This document shows positions 1-13,603 of a stretch of DNA of 64,000 bases, piece after piece. The stretch lies in assembly GCF_048771995.1 (NCBI RefSeq), contig NC_133030.1, positions 52,226,501-52,290,500 of the forward strand. Direction: 5' to 3'. The translations under genes were made by a program, and so were the position numbers. This DNA is from Taeniopygia guttata (Eukaryota > Chordata > Aves > Passeriformes > Estrildidae). The first letter of the stretch is position 1. Every line of letters starts with the position of its first letter. The notes under the pieces are model-generated. The model was not told where the DNA came from. It ran no database searches and saw only the letters and a list, made by a program, of their open reading frames with translations.

Positions 1-2879
1 GCTGCCCTTGACACGGGGTGGAACTGGAGGGTCTTTAATGTCCCTTAAACCCAAACCTTTCTGTGATTCTACATGTCACATGCATTTTTGCCTCAGTAGT
101 GTACTTTTAGGTGCTGCAGAATTTGGTGCAAAACTAAAGAGAGCTGGTGGATGACAAGATACATGACCATTTATCTTTGAGCACCACCCACCAAAGCAGT
201 TTAAGTTCTCTTGTAAGCTTTTCACATAGGTCAACATAACCTCTTGCTTTCCTCATTCAATTCTTTGGAACATTGCTGATGCCATTGTGGGCACATTAAC
301 ACCGTGAGAGAATTGCTGAAGTGAGTTTAAGATATACCAATCTTAATTTTAAGGGATGCTCATATAGCATCAAGAACTCTTCATAGGATTTTTGAAACAC
401 AATAACGTGCAATATAGTTTCAGCCTGGTTTTACTTTATATTTTTGATTCACTTTAACCAGAAATGAAAGCTAAGACTGAAAACAGGGAGTTAAAAATGT
501 TCAGGAACGTAAAATGGCAGAAGTTTTCAAGGCTCTGTTTAATACTGAGAGACAATAGCTTACATTATGCAAAATTACATTGCTTAAGTCAAAGCTCGGT
601 TTGCATTTTTAAAACCATAAAAAATCCCAGTGTGAAACCACAAACTTCTGTCTTTGCTTTTTTTTTTCTTTCTTTCTTGTAACTTAAAAAATATCCAAGT
701 GATTTAAACCATATTCTGCAAAAACAAGTTTCTCCCATTCCGAGACCTCGTGTGCCAAGTTTCAGCACACAGAAAATTTTTATAGGCTGAGATATTAACC
801 TCTCAAAACAGGAGCATGTAATGGAAACTCTGTTAATCCTTTGACTATTGGGGCGTAATGAGGCATTAACCTACTAGCTCTCAGAAGTGAAAGGGTCCCG
901 TTTCTGACCTCAGATATAGCAATCCACATTGAGAGGAACTCCTCTATTTTCAAGTACTTTATGCTCTCTCAAAAAATTGTTTTCTTTTCCAAAACCACTG
1001 TTCCTGGGAGAGAAGCTCTACAAATAAGAAAACTCAGATTTATGAACTATAGTGTGTTCCTGAAGATAATTTTAAAGCTACAGATAGTTGTGATTACATA
1101 CTGCAGTCTTATAGAATAATACACACTTCAAGATTATATACTACCTGTGTTTGCAAGGGGTAACTGTCTCATTAGATTTGAGATATTTAATACTATAGAG
1201 AAAATCCTAAAACCATTGGAAACAATATGAGTATCTCATCTAATCTCTAACATTATTTCTATGGCATAACTTTTTGAATTAAATTCATTGCTAGAGAAAA
1301 TATTTGCCAATCCATAATCTAATAATTTCCCATTAAAATACAAGATCCTTGCTTCTAAATTTTTTTTCAGTCTAGACTCTGATTTCAGCACCACAAGAAC
1401 ATTTCAGTGTAACAGGTCTTACAGGTAAATAACCTCAGGAAACAGTTCAATACAAAATATTATGTGATTTAAAACTTATCATGTGATTATCAACTCAGTG
1501 ACACTAGACTGATGGGATCACTGTGGAATGTCAAATGTAAGAATAAAGGATAATTAATTCAATAAATGGTAATGTATTTAGCACAGACAATTACTAACAC
1601 ACTCTCGGGCAAAAGTTTAAATACTTGATATGTATGTCATACGTATGTCACACATTTATTCCTGAGCACAAAGGTTACCCCTGTGCTGCAGTCAGGAGAT
1701 GTGACTGGTACAGATAGAGGTACCTGCTGTCGCCTCAGCTCAACTCCCTTGGGTAACAGGGGGGCAAAGGCATGACAGCAGAGGCTTCAACCTCATGAGC
1801 AAGAGCCTGCTTCACCCAGCAGCAGTGAAGAGCCCACAGTGAAACTCACACCAATAAGAGTAGACCCTCAGTGGAGTAGCTGAATTAGATATGGGACCTT
1901 CAGGGAGGTGAGGAATAAATGCCTCTTAAATGTCTCATGTCCATCACTCACCAGGGAGCCTGCGTCTGCCTGAGTCTACAGAAACCAGATTCCTCCTTTA
2001 GTCATTCATTTTTGGAAAAAAAATTAGAAAAACAAGTATCCCCATAACTATTAACTTGATCAGTAAGATGAATGAAATCATAAAATGTCCTTAAAGATTA
2101 AATTAGTTTGGTTTATTAGTTGTCACAAAAGACAACTCATTCCAGCCTTGCTTTGGATGCCTTGCACCCACAAGGGAAAAAGTCTTGAAGAGTTCTGGCT
2201 TTTTTGGAAACATTCAGAGCTTTATAGTTCTAAAAATATAGAATTACTTAATATGTGAGTATATAATATTCCAGTGTATAGGAATATTATTGCATTCCTG
2301 TATACTATTGTATTGTATAGGATGTGTTATTATATATGACACTTACTGCTTGTTTATAACACACATTTCAAACAAAAACTATCTCAGAGAAAGGAGACAT
2401 TCTCTCATTTCAAACTTTGTTTAAAATTTTCTCACATTCATAAAAAGTTAGTCATTAGAGAAATACATCAAAACAAACTCTTTTCTGCAAACAGTCTTGG
2501 TTTTGTGAATCAGACATTTCTGATTAAACAGAGTTCATTAAAATAAAACTTTTAGCTAGTCACAATGCTAACCCAAAAATCCTTTCAGTCCGATGACACT
2601 GTAATGCTTCATGAGGAATTTGGACACTGGATCTTCCATTATTTTTACTAAGAATAGTGGCAGGCAATCTCTGCAATGAATTCCATTTCAAAGTATGTTG
2701 ATAACTTCAATAACAACTTGAGACTAGACATTTAAGGAAGTCAATAATTTGTCTGTGGACAGGAAGAATAAAAAAAAGAAAAAAAAAAAGCCCATCAAAA
2801 TTTTGAACATTTCTTGCCTTGCCCACATTGCCTTCCAGAGTATCACTGACCATCTCAGGTATGCCTTATGCACTAAGAA
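1..2879. other. unique A+T-rich non-coding DNA
   Basis: No coding region, RNA gene or recognised repeat is seen here. The longest reading frame (464-682, plus) is 72 codons, ends in a phenylalanine-rich run from a poly-T tract, and has no recognisable domain. A small hairpin (AATATTCC and its complement) lies around 2268-2291, and a short A-rich run near 2770-2790. I have no functional assignment. Confidence 0.7.
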
Positions 2880-3370
2880 TCATGGGGTCACAGAATCATA
2901 GACTTATTTAGGTTGGAAAAGACTTTCACGATCATTAAGTTTAATTGTTAACCTGGCACTGCCAAGTTCACGACCAAACCTTGTCCCTAAGGGCCACATC
3001 TCCAAGTCTTTCAAATACCTCCAGCGATTGTGACTCAACCACTTAGTTCCCTGGGCAGCCTGTTCCAATGCCTGACCATTGTTTCAGTGACTTTTTTTTC
3101 CTAATATTCAATCTGAATCTCCTCTGGTGAAATTGAGTCTGTTTCCTCTCATTGTATCACTTGTTACTTGTGAGAAGAGAATTTCCCCCTTGCTACAACC
3201 TCTTTTCAGGCAGTTCTAGAGAGGAAGAAGGTCCCCCTTTAACCTCCCTTTCCTCAGGCTATCCACTCCCAGATCCCTCAGCCACTCCTCATAAGATTTG
3301 TGCTCCAGACCCTTCACCAGCTTTGTTGCTTTTTTTGGACCCAAGTTCAAACTTACGAAGGTGTCAGTTT
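2880..3370 (-). mobile_element. CR1 LINE, 3' fragment (5'-truncated)
   Basis: Read on the minus strand, this is the 3' portion of a CR1 non-LTR retrotransposon, the dominant LINE family of birds. On the plus strand the antisense hallmarks appear in the right order. First comes the element's 3' tail, with 'cacagaatcatagac' and 'aggttggaaaagac'. Next is the region around 'ctgggcagcctgttccaatg'. The match to 'ccagctttgttgc' fades near 3340. The copy is diverged and has several small indels, and there is no open frame across it, so it is a dead insertion. Five-prime truncation is the normal outcome of CR1 target-primed insertion. I see no clear target-site duplication, as expected for CR1. Family assignment is confident; the left and right limits are uncertain by tens of bases. 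Confidence 0.87.
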
Positions 3371-5904
3371 TGATGAGATTTTGCTGCAATTTTAGTACAG
3401 GTAGCTGTATATTAAACAAAGGTATGAAACTAGGTGAGAGCTCTGTGAATTCTATTTTAGAATTTAGCTCTCCAAATTCAATTTTGTACCCCTAAATCCT
3501 GCAAAGTCCTTTCTCTGTGACCAAAGAGCATTGTAGCATACCAGGGGAATTTGTCATCTAATTCTCACAGCAAGCCTCCAAACCCACACTCCCACTTCCC
3601 TTCCATGGAAAAAGGGCTGATGGATGAAGGATGGTACATGCCAGGATTGGATCCTGTAACAGAGACATGATATGACAGCAGAGTGGGAAAGTTCTCAGTG
3701 TGTGCACGTTTTGAATGTGTGTGAGCCTGAGGCTCAAACCCTGCGGACAGCCTTAAAGAGGGGTCACATCATACCAGCTCTCAGGGGTAAAGCCTGTTTC
3801 CCAGTATTTTTATGTAGCAGCTGGTACATTTGGGGCACTACTGTAAAAGAAATAATAATCTTTCATAAACTGAGGTTGACACCCTGCTCTAAGCTCAAAC
3901 TATTAAGCACTTTGCTTTGCTTTTGCCTCAGAGGCAGAAATAAAGAGTGACATATCCCACATGGCTAAAATTCCTCAGCCTTTCTCTCTGTCACATAAAC
4001 ATTATTAAAAACATGTAAAGTTGGGGGTTTTTTTGCTGCTGTTGTTTTGGTATTCACATTGTTATTTTGTTTGTTTCCTTATTCTACTCCAACCCATTGT
4101 TTTCACTATTACCCATGCTACGAACAATAACCGATGAAGCAGCAAAAGCCCTGTGCAATTGTTTGGGGAGCAGCAGTAGTCCTGCCGTGCTGCCTGGATT
4201 TCAGCCCAGAGTACCAGTTCAGCATGCAAGGCTACCAAAACCAGGCTGTAATACCTCAGATAGCTGCCTTTCCCACCTAGAAAGATTGGGGAAACTCACA
4301 GCTAAAAAGGACCATGTGCAGAGAAACTCAAATCCCCTCCAGCAGGAGCTCAGAGCTAAGCTGAGAACAGCACGTGGCTCCCGAGCATACTGGGCTCTTC
4401 CAGGACTTGTGCAGATGTATAGTACACAACTTTTGAAAGCACATACTTCTGCAACTCTATAGCAAAGGTCAAAACATCCATTTTATTCTGGAAATTAACA
4501 TTTCAATTAATGAAAAACTTATTGTTCTTATTAATCTTGTTGCTACATCCAAATTTAAGCAGCAATAAAAAGACACCAGTTCCAAGTTATAACTGCCTAA
4601 AGCATATCCCCAGAGACACTGAACAATCTTTAAAACTGTGACTTGGGCAGCCAGCTTTCTCCTAGTAATTATTTTCCATTATTTTACTCTGGGGTATGGC
4701 ACATGAGCTTTCCAAAATGATTATCACACAAATACATTTTGCCATAAGCAGACAAGATCTTCACATTAAAATCTGCAACCCATTTCATAGAAACATAAAT
4801 ATATTTACTGTAAAGTAACTTGCAAATCTTTGTTTTAAAAATGTCACAACCTTGAGAATGTTACTAATAAAATGTTCATGCTCATCAAAATATGATGGAC
4901 CTAAAACAAGGTTAAAATTATTCAGTCAATTTTTACTCATCCAGAGTGAGCAATACACTCTTTATTTCAGAAGGGTTTAAAAGAAGATATAAAGCACACA
5001 ATAAAATTCAACATTTTAATTTAAATATCAAAATAAAGAAACAAATCTGCAAAACAAAACATTCTCTTGTTCTCGGAAGTAAGAAGCATCCGCAGTGATG
5101 ATATAAGAACCTGCAGAAAAAGATACATTGATTAGATTAGATAAGCATGAACAGCAACAGAGATCAGACTTGAAACCAGCACGCGTATCAGCTATGGAGA
5201 GCTATTTTTATTATCTTTGATTTATACTGAGCAATGAGACTCAATTATGAGAAGCAAAAATATCAATTAAATGGGAGAAAAGTTTTATTAATGGGACAAT
5301 AATGTTTTTCTTGCTGCTTGAGTTGTCCGTTTGTTTCTCGCCAGAGTAAAGCATCTTTGAATTTTACAGAGAAATTAGGAGCTCTAAATTACTTTCCTCT
5401 GACAGTGAACTACACACTGCTGAGTTCTCACTTGCCATCCTGGATCACCCCTCACAGTGAATTTGCAGCTCTCACCCCAAGGCAGCTCACCCATGGCTGT
5501 TGCACCCATACATGGGAACACCAAGCTGGAAACCCCACCAAAAAGTGCAGCCATAAATATATTCTAGCTATAAAGAATGCAGCTTTGTAAGGTTTGGTTG
5601 GTTTTTTGTCTTTTTTTTTTTTTCCCAGTTTTACATCTTAGACAGCTTACACTTCAACTCTCAAAACAGATTTTATCTTAATAAAGGCTTGTATTGCTAT
5701 TATTCACCTGTCATACATGCCATTAGACAATTCAGTAGTATAGCCCAACTTTCAGAGTGAGGAACATTGGGAAGACAACATAAACAAAACATTTCATTAA
5801 CATATAGAGATGAAGCTTTATTTATTAATAAAAAAAAAATTGCCAAGACTGCCACCTACACTTAAGAAACTTTTCTATGAAAACTCACTGGCATGAGTAA
5901 AAAG
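3371..5904. other. non-coding DNA, nothing recognised
   Basis: The longest frame is 4067-4462 plus (131 codons). It has no recognisable domain and unremarkable composition, and I do not regard it as coding. There are several T- or A-runs (for example 5608-5625 and 5830-5840). The rest is unique sequence without a support for any gene. Confidence 0.65.
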
Positions 5905-6240
5905 AAAAAAAATCTATGGGCATGAAACAGTCTTCAGTCACAGTTTGATTGCCAGGCGATTGACAAAATAATTTGTACCCGTCGATTTTCATGAAGGAAA
6001 TTTTTACAATGGATTTGCCAAGCAGATTTTTAATTTTAATCAGTAATGAAAAAATGACAACATGGATCACAACAAGACATCAGCCGTTAAATGGGCTTTC
6101 GCGATTGCTGTCAGGACGACTCCATTAGACAGCCATACCTTTGTGGGCATCAATCACGCTCTTCAAACTCTTGTACATCTTCGAGATTTAATTAGACATT
6201 TAAGTTCTTTACTAGCAATTTGCAAAACTGTCACTTACTA
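5905..6240. promoter_or_regulatory. candidate conserved non-coding element beside a CpG island
   Basis: This block differs in texture from its surroundings. It has no repeat similarity and carries isolated CpGs (in 'ttgtacccgtcgatt', 'ctttcgcgattgctg' and 'catcttcgagattta') in a region that otherwise has almost none. It also has homeodomain-type cores (TAATTAGAC near 6189) and no sign of decay such as homopolymer growth. It runs directly up to the CpG island at 6385-6690. Such texture is common in vertebrate developmental enhancers and in sequence flanking CpG-island promoters, but conservation cannot be measured from one sequence. The call is inference. Confidence 0.35.
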
Positions 6241-6384
6241 AAAGTGCAAGACACCAAAAAAAAAAAAAATTTAAGAGTGAGAGCGAGATTTCTTTTGAAA
6301 GGCTGTTTATCTGGTTCCTGGGAGCAGTCTGAAGGGCAGCAGTTCCCTTCTCTGGGTCTGACCGATGCCTCTGAAGGCTGGCTG

Positions 6385-6690
6385 CTCCCGCGGGCGGGCC
6401 GGAGCGGGGAGCGCCCGAGCGCCGCAGCCGCGCCCGCCGCCGGGGCAGCGCTGCCCGGGACGGCGGCTCCGTGCCCGGCAAATTCGCTCGGTGCCGCTCG
6501 CACTCAGGTGCGGCAGAAAAAAAAAAACAAAAAAACTTCTCAGCTTTCCGGGGAGCTGCTGTGTCCGGCTTGGGAAAAGCCAGCGAATGCCTGAAATGGC
6601 GTCTTTCTGAACCGTGTACTAAGTCAGCCCACAACGGAGGTGTCCTCCGGGACACGGAGCCAGCGGCTCCCGCGCTCGCAAACGGGGCGC
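6385..6690. promoter_or_regulatory. short CpG island
   Basis: This is a G+C-rich stretch with many CpG dinucleotides and GC-box-like runs ('cgggcgggccggagcgggg'), set in A+T-rich, CpG-poor DNA. CpG islands of this kind usually mark unmethylated promoters, or sometimes orphan regulatory islands. Several overlapping frames are open here on both strands (for example 6212-6655 minus, 147 codons). They are rich in Ala, Arg and Pro, as any G+C-rich DNA would give, and none matches a known protein. It could be the promoter or first exon of a non-coding RNA, or of a gene whose body lies outside the window. I see no TATA box or splice donor that I would defend. Confidence 0.55.
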
Positions 6691-8931
6691 CTGCCCAGCA
6701 AGATGTCCTTTCCCAAACTTCGGTGCCTCGGAGGAATTTGCATTACTGGGACAGGCTTTTCTATTTGTTCAGAGATGCCAGGACATTTCTGAAACAAAAA
6801 CGGAACTTCTTTAGTGCTTTTTTAGTTTGTTAGGGTGGGATCTTCGTCAGCATTTTGCCAAAGAGGTCTTCACAGATTTTGTCATGGAGAGTGATGGAGA
6901 AGTAAAAGCATCAGCTAAGAAAGTTTTAGGTTTTGGTAATTATCTTCTCCTCCAGATTCCCAAAAGCAAAAGCTGTAGTCTCCTTTAAATGAACTTTGGC
7001 ATACTACATAGCATTAGATCAATAAATATAAAAGGTGAATTGTGAAAATGCTGTTACTCATCAGTGAAAAATTTGCCCTAGGCAAAGATGTACAGTATAG
7101 AGTTATTTTCAGGCTAAAGTTTTTTTTAATGGGATTTTTTTCCTCTTTGGTGGTGAAATGAGTGGGGCAGGGAAGCTCAGTTTTCCTACAGATCTTCATC
7201 ACAATTAGAGAGTGCATCAAACTTCAGCCACTTAGCACATAGATCCTTTTATTAGTCACCGGTCTGAACTGATACAGGAACATTTTTGCATTTTGCAATT
7301 ATGCCCTCACAAAGATTACCTGTTCTCACCTGCATAAACTCCTTGCTGCTTTACGGAGGGAGACAGATGACTCTGTGTCTTATTATTCAGGCAAAATTAG
7401 CTCTTTGCATTCCCAAGCAACCACAATCATTGTCATGGCAATTTTCATGACTCTCCTGGGTAAATATAGTACCCGTTCACATCAGTGAGAGGGTGAGCTG
7501 TGGCAGGGTGACAAGATGGAGGCAGTCATATATTTAGGAGCATTAGGCTGGTGAATGAGGAGTCAGCCCTGCACAGAGGAGGGCAGCCAGGGCAGAGCCA
7601 CTGCTGGCCGAGCTTCAGCCCTTCACCCTCATCTCCGTGTGCTGAGGCTGCAGAGAGCAGTGCTGAATGCAAGCTTGTGTGAGGTTCTATCTGCCCCCCC
7701 CCTCCAAGCTTCATGAAGCACTCCTGCATTTGCAGCATCGCTGGGAACACCAGCAGCAGCAGAGGCAAGGTGACAGGCATCAGGAAAATCAAAGGAGACA
7801 TTTGAGCTCAGGGGGAGGAAGTTAGGGAGTTTCTCAAAGTGCTCAAAGGGACATGCCGCCCACACCAGTCATCCTGGCCAGAGGAGCAGCAAGACAAGAG
7901 AGCGAGGAGGAGAAAAACAAGTCCTCTATCTCTCAGAAAATTAACTGGAAGGACGGTGCCAGGAGATTCATCTTTGTGTGGCCTTACCTTGCAGCCGGCA
8001 CAAGCGCATGCCTGGTCAGTGGGTACATACGGCAAATCAAGGAAAACCAAGAGTATGTTACCTGCAGTAACTTTGCAGTTTTGTGGTACCCATCAGTTCT
8101 TCATGCTACTATTATCAAATCCCTTTGATTAATCATTAGTACCTCCGGATTTTTGAGCTGGAGAGCACAGGGGTGGCATTTGCATCATGGACCTGCAGTT
8201 GCACTGGCACACATTCAACCAGACCCACCACAGAAATAATCAGCAGCATAACAACAAAACACTATAACTCTTTTCATAGTCCATGAGCTTCCAAACTTCA
8301 TAGCTAATTAACCTCTATATTGCAGCTATGAGTCAGGTGTCTGGTAATACTATCAAAATAAATGACTTTTCAAATGAGATGCTGAGACTAACAAGAAACC
8401 TGATGCCAGAGACTAGTGCTCAAGTGCTAAACCCCAAAGTTTGACTTCATCTAACTGCCAGTTTTATAAACTACGTTATAAACTACTTTACCTTAAGATG
8501 CAGGCTTTGTAAATAAATATGTGCATGCATATGTGTACATATAAAGTCTTTTTCTCCCTCGTTTTGGATATACTCACACAACACTCACATATGTATTGTA
8601 AAATGTAGCATTCTCCATATTAAAACTCTGCTTGCTTCAAAAGCAGGGTCCTATTTCAAAGGCTTTTTCCGTTTTGGAGAGACAGTGGCTGTAGGACTGA
8701 GAGGACAAGGAGTGGACAGCAGGGTGGCCACAGGGCGGGTGTGAGCAGTCAGAGCACTGTGCTCCCTGGGGCAGTGCACAGCGATGGCCCTGCTGCCATC
8801 TGCAGTGACCTGTGCTGAAAGCACCCACTGCCAATGGATCAAGAATTACTTCCCAGCAGCAGCACTGGGATAATTAAGCCACCCTAAGCCCTAATGCTTT
8901 CCAGCGCTGCTACTCCAGGAGTCTGCTCGCT
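6691..8931. other. non-coding DNA, moderately G+C in parts
   Basis: No gene is recognised. A run of nine C residues lies near 7694-7702. Overlapping frames of 60-97 codons at 7526-8132 lie in a G+C-richer stretch and have no recognisable domain. Alternating purine-pyrimidine TG/CA/TA sequence occurs near 8517-8540. Confidence 0.6.
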
Positions 8932-9016
8932 CCTCTCCCAACACACTGCAGGCCCCTGCACAGTGTTTATTAGTCAGAAAAACACTGTGCAGGGGCCTGC
9001 AGTGTGTTGGGAGAGG
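8932..9016. repeat. perfect 37-bp inverted repeat (hairpin), 11-nt loop
   Basis: Left arm 8932-8968 and right arm 8980-9016 are exact reverse complements over all 37 bases, separated by the 11-nt loop 8969-8979. The arms begin CCTCTCCCAACACACTGC and end ACAGTGTTT on the left. Pairing stops abruptly on both sides: 8931 cannot pair with 9017, nor 8969 with 8979. No terminal-repeat transposon signature or target-site duplication is visible around it. If transcribed it would form a fully paired stem of small-RNA-precursor size. A fold-back template switch during replication is the simplest origin; a miniature inverted-repeat element or an assembly artefact are alternatives. Confidence 0.97.
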
Positions 9017-12000
9017 GATGGACTAGGTGACCATCCCTCCCCTTGGCAGTACCTTCAATTTCCTTATTCAAGTGCTGCTTAAAAAAGGCTTCCACTTTCT
9101 CCATGGGTGGTTCCCCTCTGTAAGGCTTAGACAAAGCCCATGGAATTTGGCCAGTAAAGCACGTTGATAAGAGGATGAAGACAGCAAAACCTTTCTCTTT
9201 GATGCCAGGCCAATAGGCTGCAAGAGGCCCCAGGAACACACCACGAATTAACCATTTATCACTGGCCAGAGGCTTTGCAGAGCTGCTCCCACCTGCCACA
9301 ACCATCCTGCTTCTGGCCCCACCGTCAGCCCCATGAGCCATGCAGGCAGCGAGCTGAGAGCCTCCCTACCCTCCCAAACTGATGAGCTGCCCAAAGCCTC
9401 TTCTTCCAGCATGCAGAATTCACCGGCAGTTTACACTTTGGGCTCTTCAGAACCATGCATTCTGTCTTACCCTGCAGCATGATGAAAAAGTGTCTTTCAA
9501 TGCCCCATCTGAATGTATAGATTCCCCTATACTAATATCCAGTTTTGGACACCTCAACATTTCCCATGTCTTCAATGTTTTACAGCAGATTATTTCAGCC
9601 AGCAAAGGGGGAGACCTGAAGGAAGAAAATGGAATAGCCTTTGCCAGAAACGCCCTTAAATCTTCACGATGTTGCATATAATCAAACTAAGAATCGTTAA
9701 TATCATTATACAAAAATATTTGTGGTTTTCCTAAAGGAAAGAGGAGTAAGTTAACCTGGAGCTTAGGATAAAAGCTTCGGTTGTAAATTTCTCTCCTGGT
9801 TAGATATTTTTAGTTTATTGAAAGAAATTAGCTTGGTCCAAAAGTAAGCCACTGAAATAAAAAACTGTCAATCTGATGAAGATATTTTTTGAGATTTTTT
9901 TTTCAGAGTATCTGACACAAAACTCATTGAAGATAACAGATATTTTTTTTCACTGGTTTGGGTGGACTTCATTCATGCAACCCTTTTCTCCTTGAAACAG
10001 TTAAGATTAATATTTATATTGGTTTAATGCTAATTTTTTGTTCTTCTAAAGTCAGATTTGTAACTGGTGATTTAGTAACATTCTAGTCCTTTCTGTGCAT
10101 TTTTCCATTTGCTTTACTAATGCGGCAAAAATCTCCTCGTTGTACTCTAGCAATTTTTAATACATTTATATTAGCAGATGAGCTTTTTACTTCTGAGTAA
10201 TGGATGTAAACTTAGTATTAAAAATATAAAATGACTGTATGTAAACCAATGTTTAGCCTCGGCTAGATCAAGGAAAGCTAAAGTAATTCAATAGATCTAA
10301 AATTTGAAGTTGGACATAGAGCCACACTGGAGGTTCTTGCTTGTAACTTCGATATATGTGAAGTGGATGAAGGTGGCTCTAAATACATTATTTTCTCAGC
10401 ACATCTACAGATTAGACTTATTTTGGTGGAAGTCATGATCACATGAATGTTAATCCTGTTGTTCCAAGAAAAACATTGTTTCATTTTGGATATTGGTAAT
10501 AAACTCAGCAGAGATGAGCTGAAATTTTATATTGGATGTATTGACGTATTTGGTTTTGTTAGTTAATTCAGCCTGTGAGAGCATGAGCAACAGTCACCCA
10601 ACAGAATCCCACATCTCTAGATTAAAGGTGCTTTTACAGTCAGTTAAGGCTCTCTGATTACTACCAGCTAATTTCTTATGAGGTTGGGCTGTAATTTGCA
10701 GGTTTGCCTCAAGTCCAACTTCCTCCATCCTCAAAGCCAAGTTTACATCAAATAAACCTCAAAATTCCCACTTAATTTTGACTTCCACTTAACTCTTTGA
10801 CTATCTGCCACTGCTCACGCCCATTCCCACAGCTATTATTTATACAAACACACAGACATACTTGCACTTCAGTAGCAGTAGCATAAGGATCTTGTGCTAA
10901 AAAGGGTCTTTTTTTGATGTAGAAAGGCTGCAGCAGATTCATCCTCTCTCACAAGCTCTCCTGAAGTTACCATTCATGTGAACCTAAAACCAGAAGAAAA
11001 AAAAGTAAAATCATAACTTTGAATAGGAATCCTTGAGGACTCTGCTAGAATTGCTAAAAATCCATGGCTTTGTGTTCAGGAAAACTCACATTATTAGGCT
11101 TCCTGAAGCCACTGACAGTACAGGCAAAATATAGGTCCAGATCCTTGGCAGATGTTGAACAGCAGGGTTATGCTTTTCTAAGCCTCATCTGGCCCATTAT
11201 GATTTCTATGCAACTTTTTTTTTTTACATGTAAGTACCATTCATATCCAGGAGCATTCAGCATGTTTTCTTTTCTATATTCTTTTTCGCTGGTTATCTGA
11301 CTCGCTACCAAAACAAATAAACTAAAATAACCCTACACACATGTCTATTGTATTGTATCCACAAAGGATTCTGTTATTACATATGCAGAAGCGGAACTTC
11401 TAGAAAATAAAACACGAAACAGTTTGAGTCTCTAAGGCCAATTACAACTACTCTGATTTAAAAGGATTATAGAGAAGCAGGCTCTGTGCAATAATTTCCA
11501 GTCTAATTACAATTTACAAAGAATCTTCATTGTTGTCAAAAATATTTAATGTGCCTTGGCATTTAGCAAATAATCTAATTCGTTGGGTTTTTTTTTTTTT
11601 TGGTCACACAACATGATCGCACACAATTCTCCAAGCTGTTTACAGTGAGCAAAATTATCCTTGCAGCTAGATGGCTAGATCCTTCTGAATTGGTAATCAA
11701 ACATGATTGTGATTGCACTGAATTTTTAGTGCTGTCACAAGTGTATACTTACTAATCTCACTATGAGAATAGCTGCAAAAGCCTAAGCTTTATGAATAAA
11801 ATTCACCATAAGAGCGAGAGAGAGAGAATGACCAGTCTTTAGTAGGATTATTTGCTGTCTAATAGAGGTCAGAACCCCAATACAGTTTAACAATATAACA
11901 GGCATACACCTAAATGGATATGTCAGTTTTTACAGTATTAAATTATTTAGCAGTAATTACCCCAGCATGCGGATACTATAAATGTAGGTCTTATAAGTGT

Positions 12001-13603
12001 GAGAAAATAGTCTGCTTTGTTCATTCAAATTGATGGTTTGGAGGCCAGCTATAAAAGTACCAATGGTTGCCAGCGTTCAATGGTATGCAAGGAAGTAGAT
12101 AGAGATTTTCCCTGATGAAGGAAATTTTAAAATAAAGCTAATTGCAAAGGTATGTAAAAAATAGGAAGTGGGGAGCTCTGTCTGTTTGTGGGACGGGAAA
12201 AGTGCAACTGAAGGACCACAATGGGATTGAAGAGACACTCCTCTTGTCAGCCAGAGACTCCTCATTTTGGCTCCAGAAGAGCCCATGCTGAGTTACAATC
12301 CTTTCAATACTGGCTTTTCTGCTGAGGTTTCCAATACAGATGAGAGTTATTAAGACAAGTTTTAGAGGTGATAGGTTTGAGGGGTTCATAGAAAATAAAA
12401 ATGACATCTACTGTTATGTAATATTCAGCCTTGATTCAGAGACTAACAAAGAAACCTCCATTGACCAGATGCCAGCAACTAAGCCATCCATATTTCAAAG
12501 AATACGCATGATGCAAGATTTGTATTTGCAGCAAGGTCCTTTGGATTCTGCAGCAATTCTAAAAGCTACAGCAGCTTCCTTCAGTATCTTCGTGCTGACA
12601 TTTTAATTAATTAAATATAAGTCTGAATTACACAGTTAATAAAGAGGCATCTGCCTTGTTTACTTTGACACTAGAGCTTCACCTTGAAGAATATGGGATG
12701 TACTTTGTCTTAATAAGATAAGCATTTTATGAGTTCTTTCTTTTAAAAAGACAAACAGTGATATAATGTGAATTCAGCTGATTCAACAAGATCCTGTATA
12801 TTTAAGTAATAGTGATGGTATTTCAACACTCATCTCTACTAACAGCAGAGCTAACAGCATTTAGGAAGAATTTCAAAATTCACATTGCTCAGCAAATATT
12901 CCAGGTTGTCATCAGATTCAGAAAAACAGCACTACATGATTTTGTACTTAACATAATGTTCACTAACATGAAGTAGTCTTGTTATACTCCATGATAAATT
13001 CCAGGTGTGTGAGCTGGGATTTCTATCCTTTGAAAAATGGGGGGGAAAGTATCTATATTCTATATTCAACTCTCCATAGGCAAATGGATGAAATTAGATA
13101 TTTCACAGCAGACTCAGAAATAAAAAACCTCATTTCAGTAGTGTCATATCAGAGAAACTCTTATCTGACTTAATATCATGATTCTTGCATACATCACAAA
13201 ACTTCTGCCTACCAATTGTGTTGTGGATTCAAAATCATGCCAAAGAATCCTGTAACCCACACAGATCGACTCAGTGGATGGAGATGGGCTACATTTACCT
13301 ATTTAAAAAATAATATAAAGACAAAACAGATAGCAGTCATTTTGTTGTTATAACAATTTGGCATATTCTGAGAAAATGTATTTGCTTACTACCTATACCT
13401 CTTAAAAGCTGTCAAGTAATTAGACAGTCATTGCCCTCTCCTCATATTACAAAGTTGATTAAAGTGGCAGAGGCCAGATGCCCAGCTCACTCTTAGATTC
13501 TTTAATTAGAGGATCTCCTGAACCTCCAAACCACTTGAATGAAAAAAAAGAGCAATTAACACATTTCCAGGGCTTCCTTTGTCCATCTGTCACTGCACAG
13601 GTG
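9017..13603. other. unique non-coding DNA
   Basis: No gene or recognised interspersed repeat is found. The 123-codon minus-strand frame 8970-9341 runs into the inverted repeat and resembles no family I know. A short GA run sits near 11814-11827 and T-runs near 11215-11225 and 11588-11601. The stretch 11600-11790 is unique and has several ATTA-type cores, but I have no basis for a stronger call. Confidence 0.6.

Noticed and set aside
6212-6655. Several overlapping open frames across the CpG island
   Set aside because: Ala/Arg/Pro-rich translation in several frames at once is the normal result of G+C-rich DNA; no motif was recognised.
8970-9341. 123-codon minus-strand open frame
   Set aside because: Its C-terminal part lies in the inverted repeat, there is no recognisable family and no splice or promoter context. 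A conserved homologue would change the verdict.
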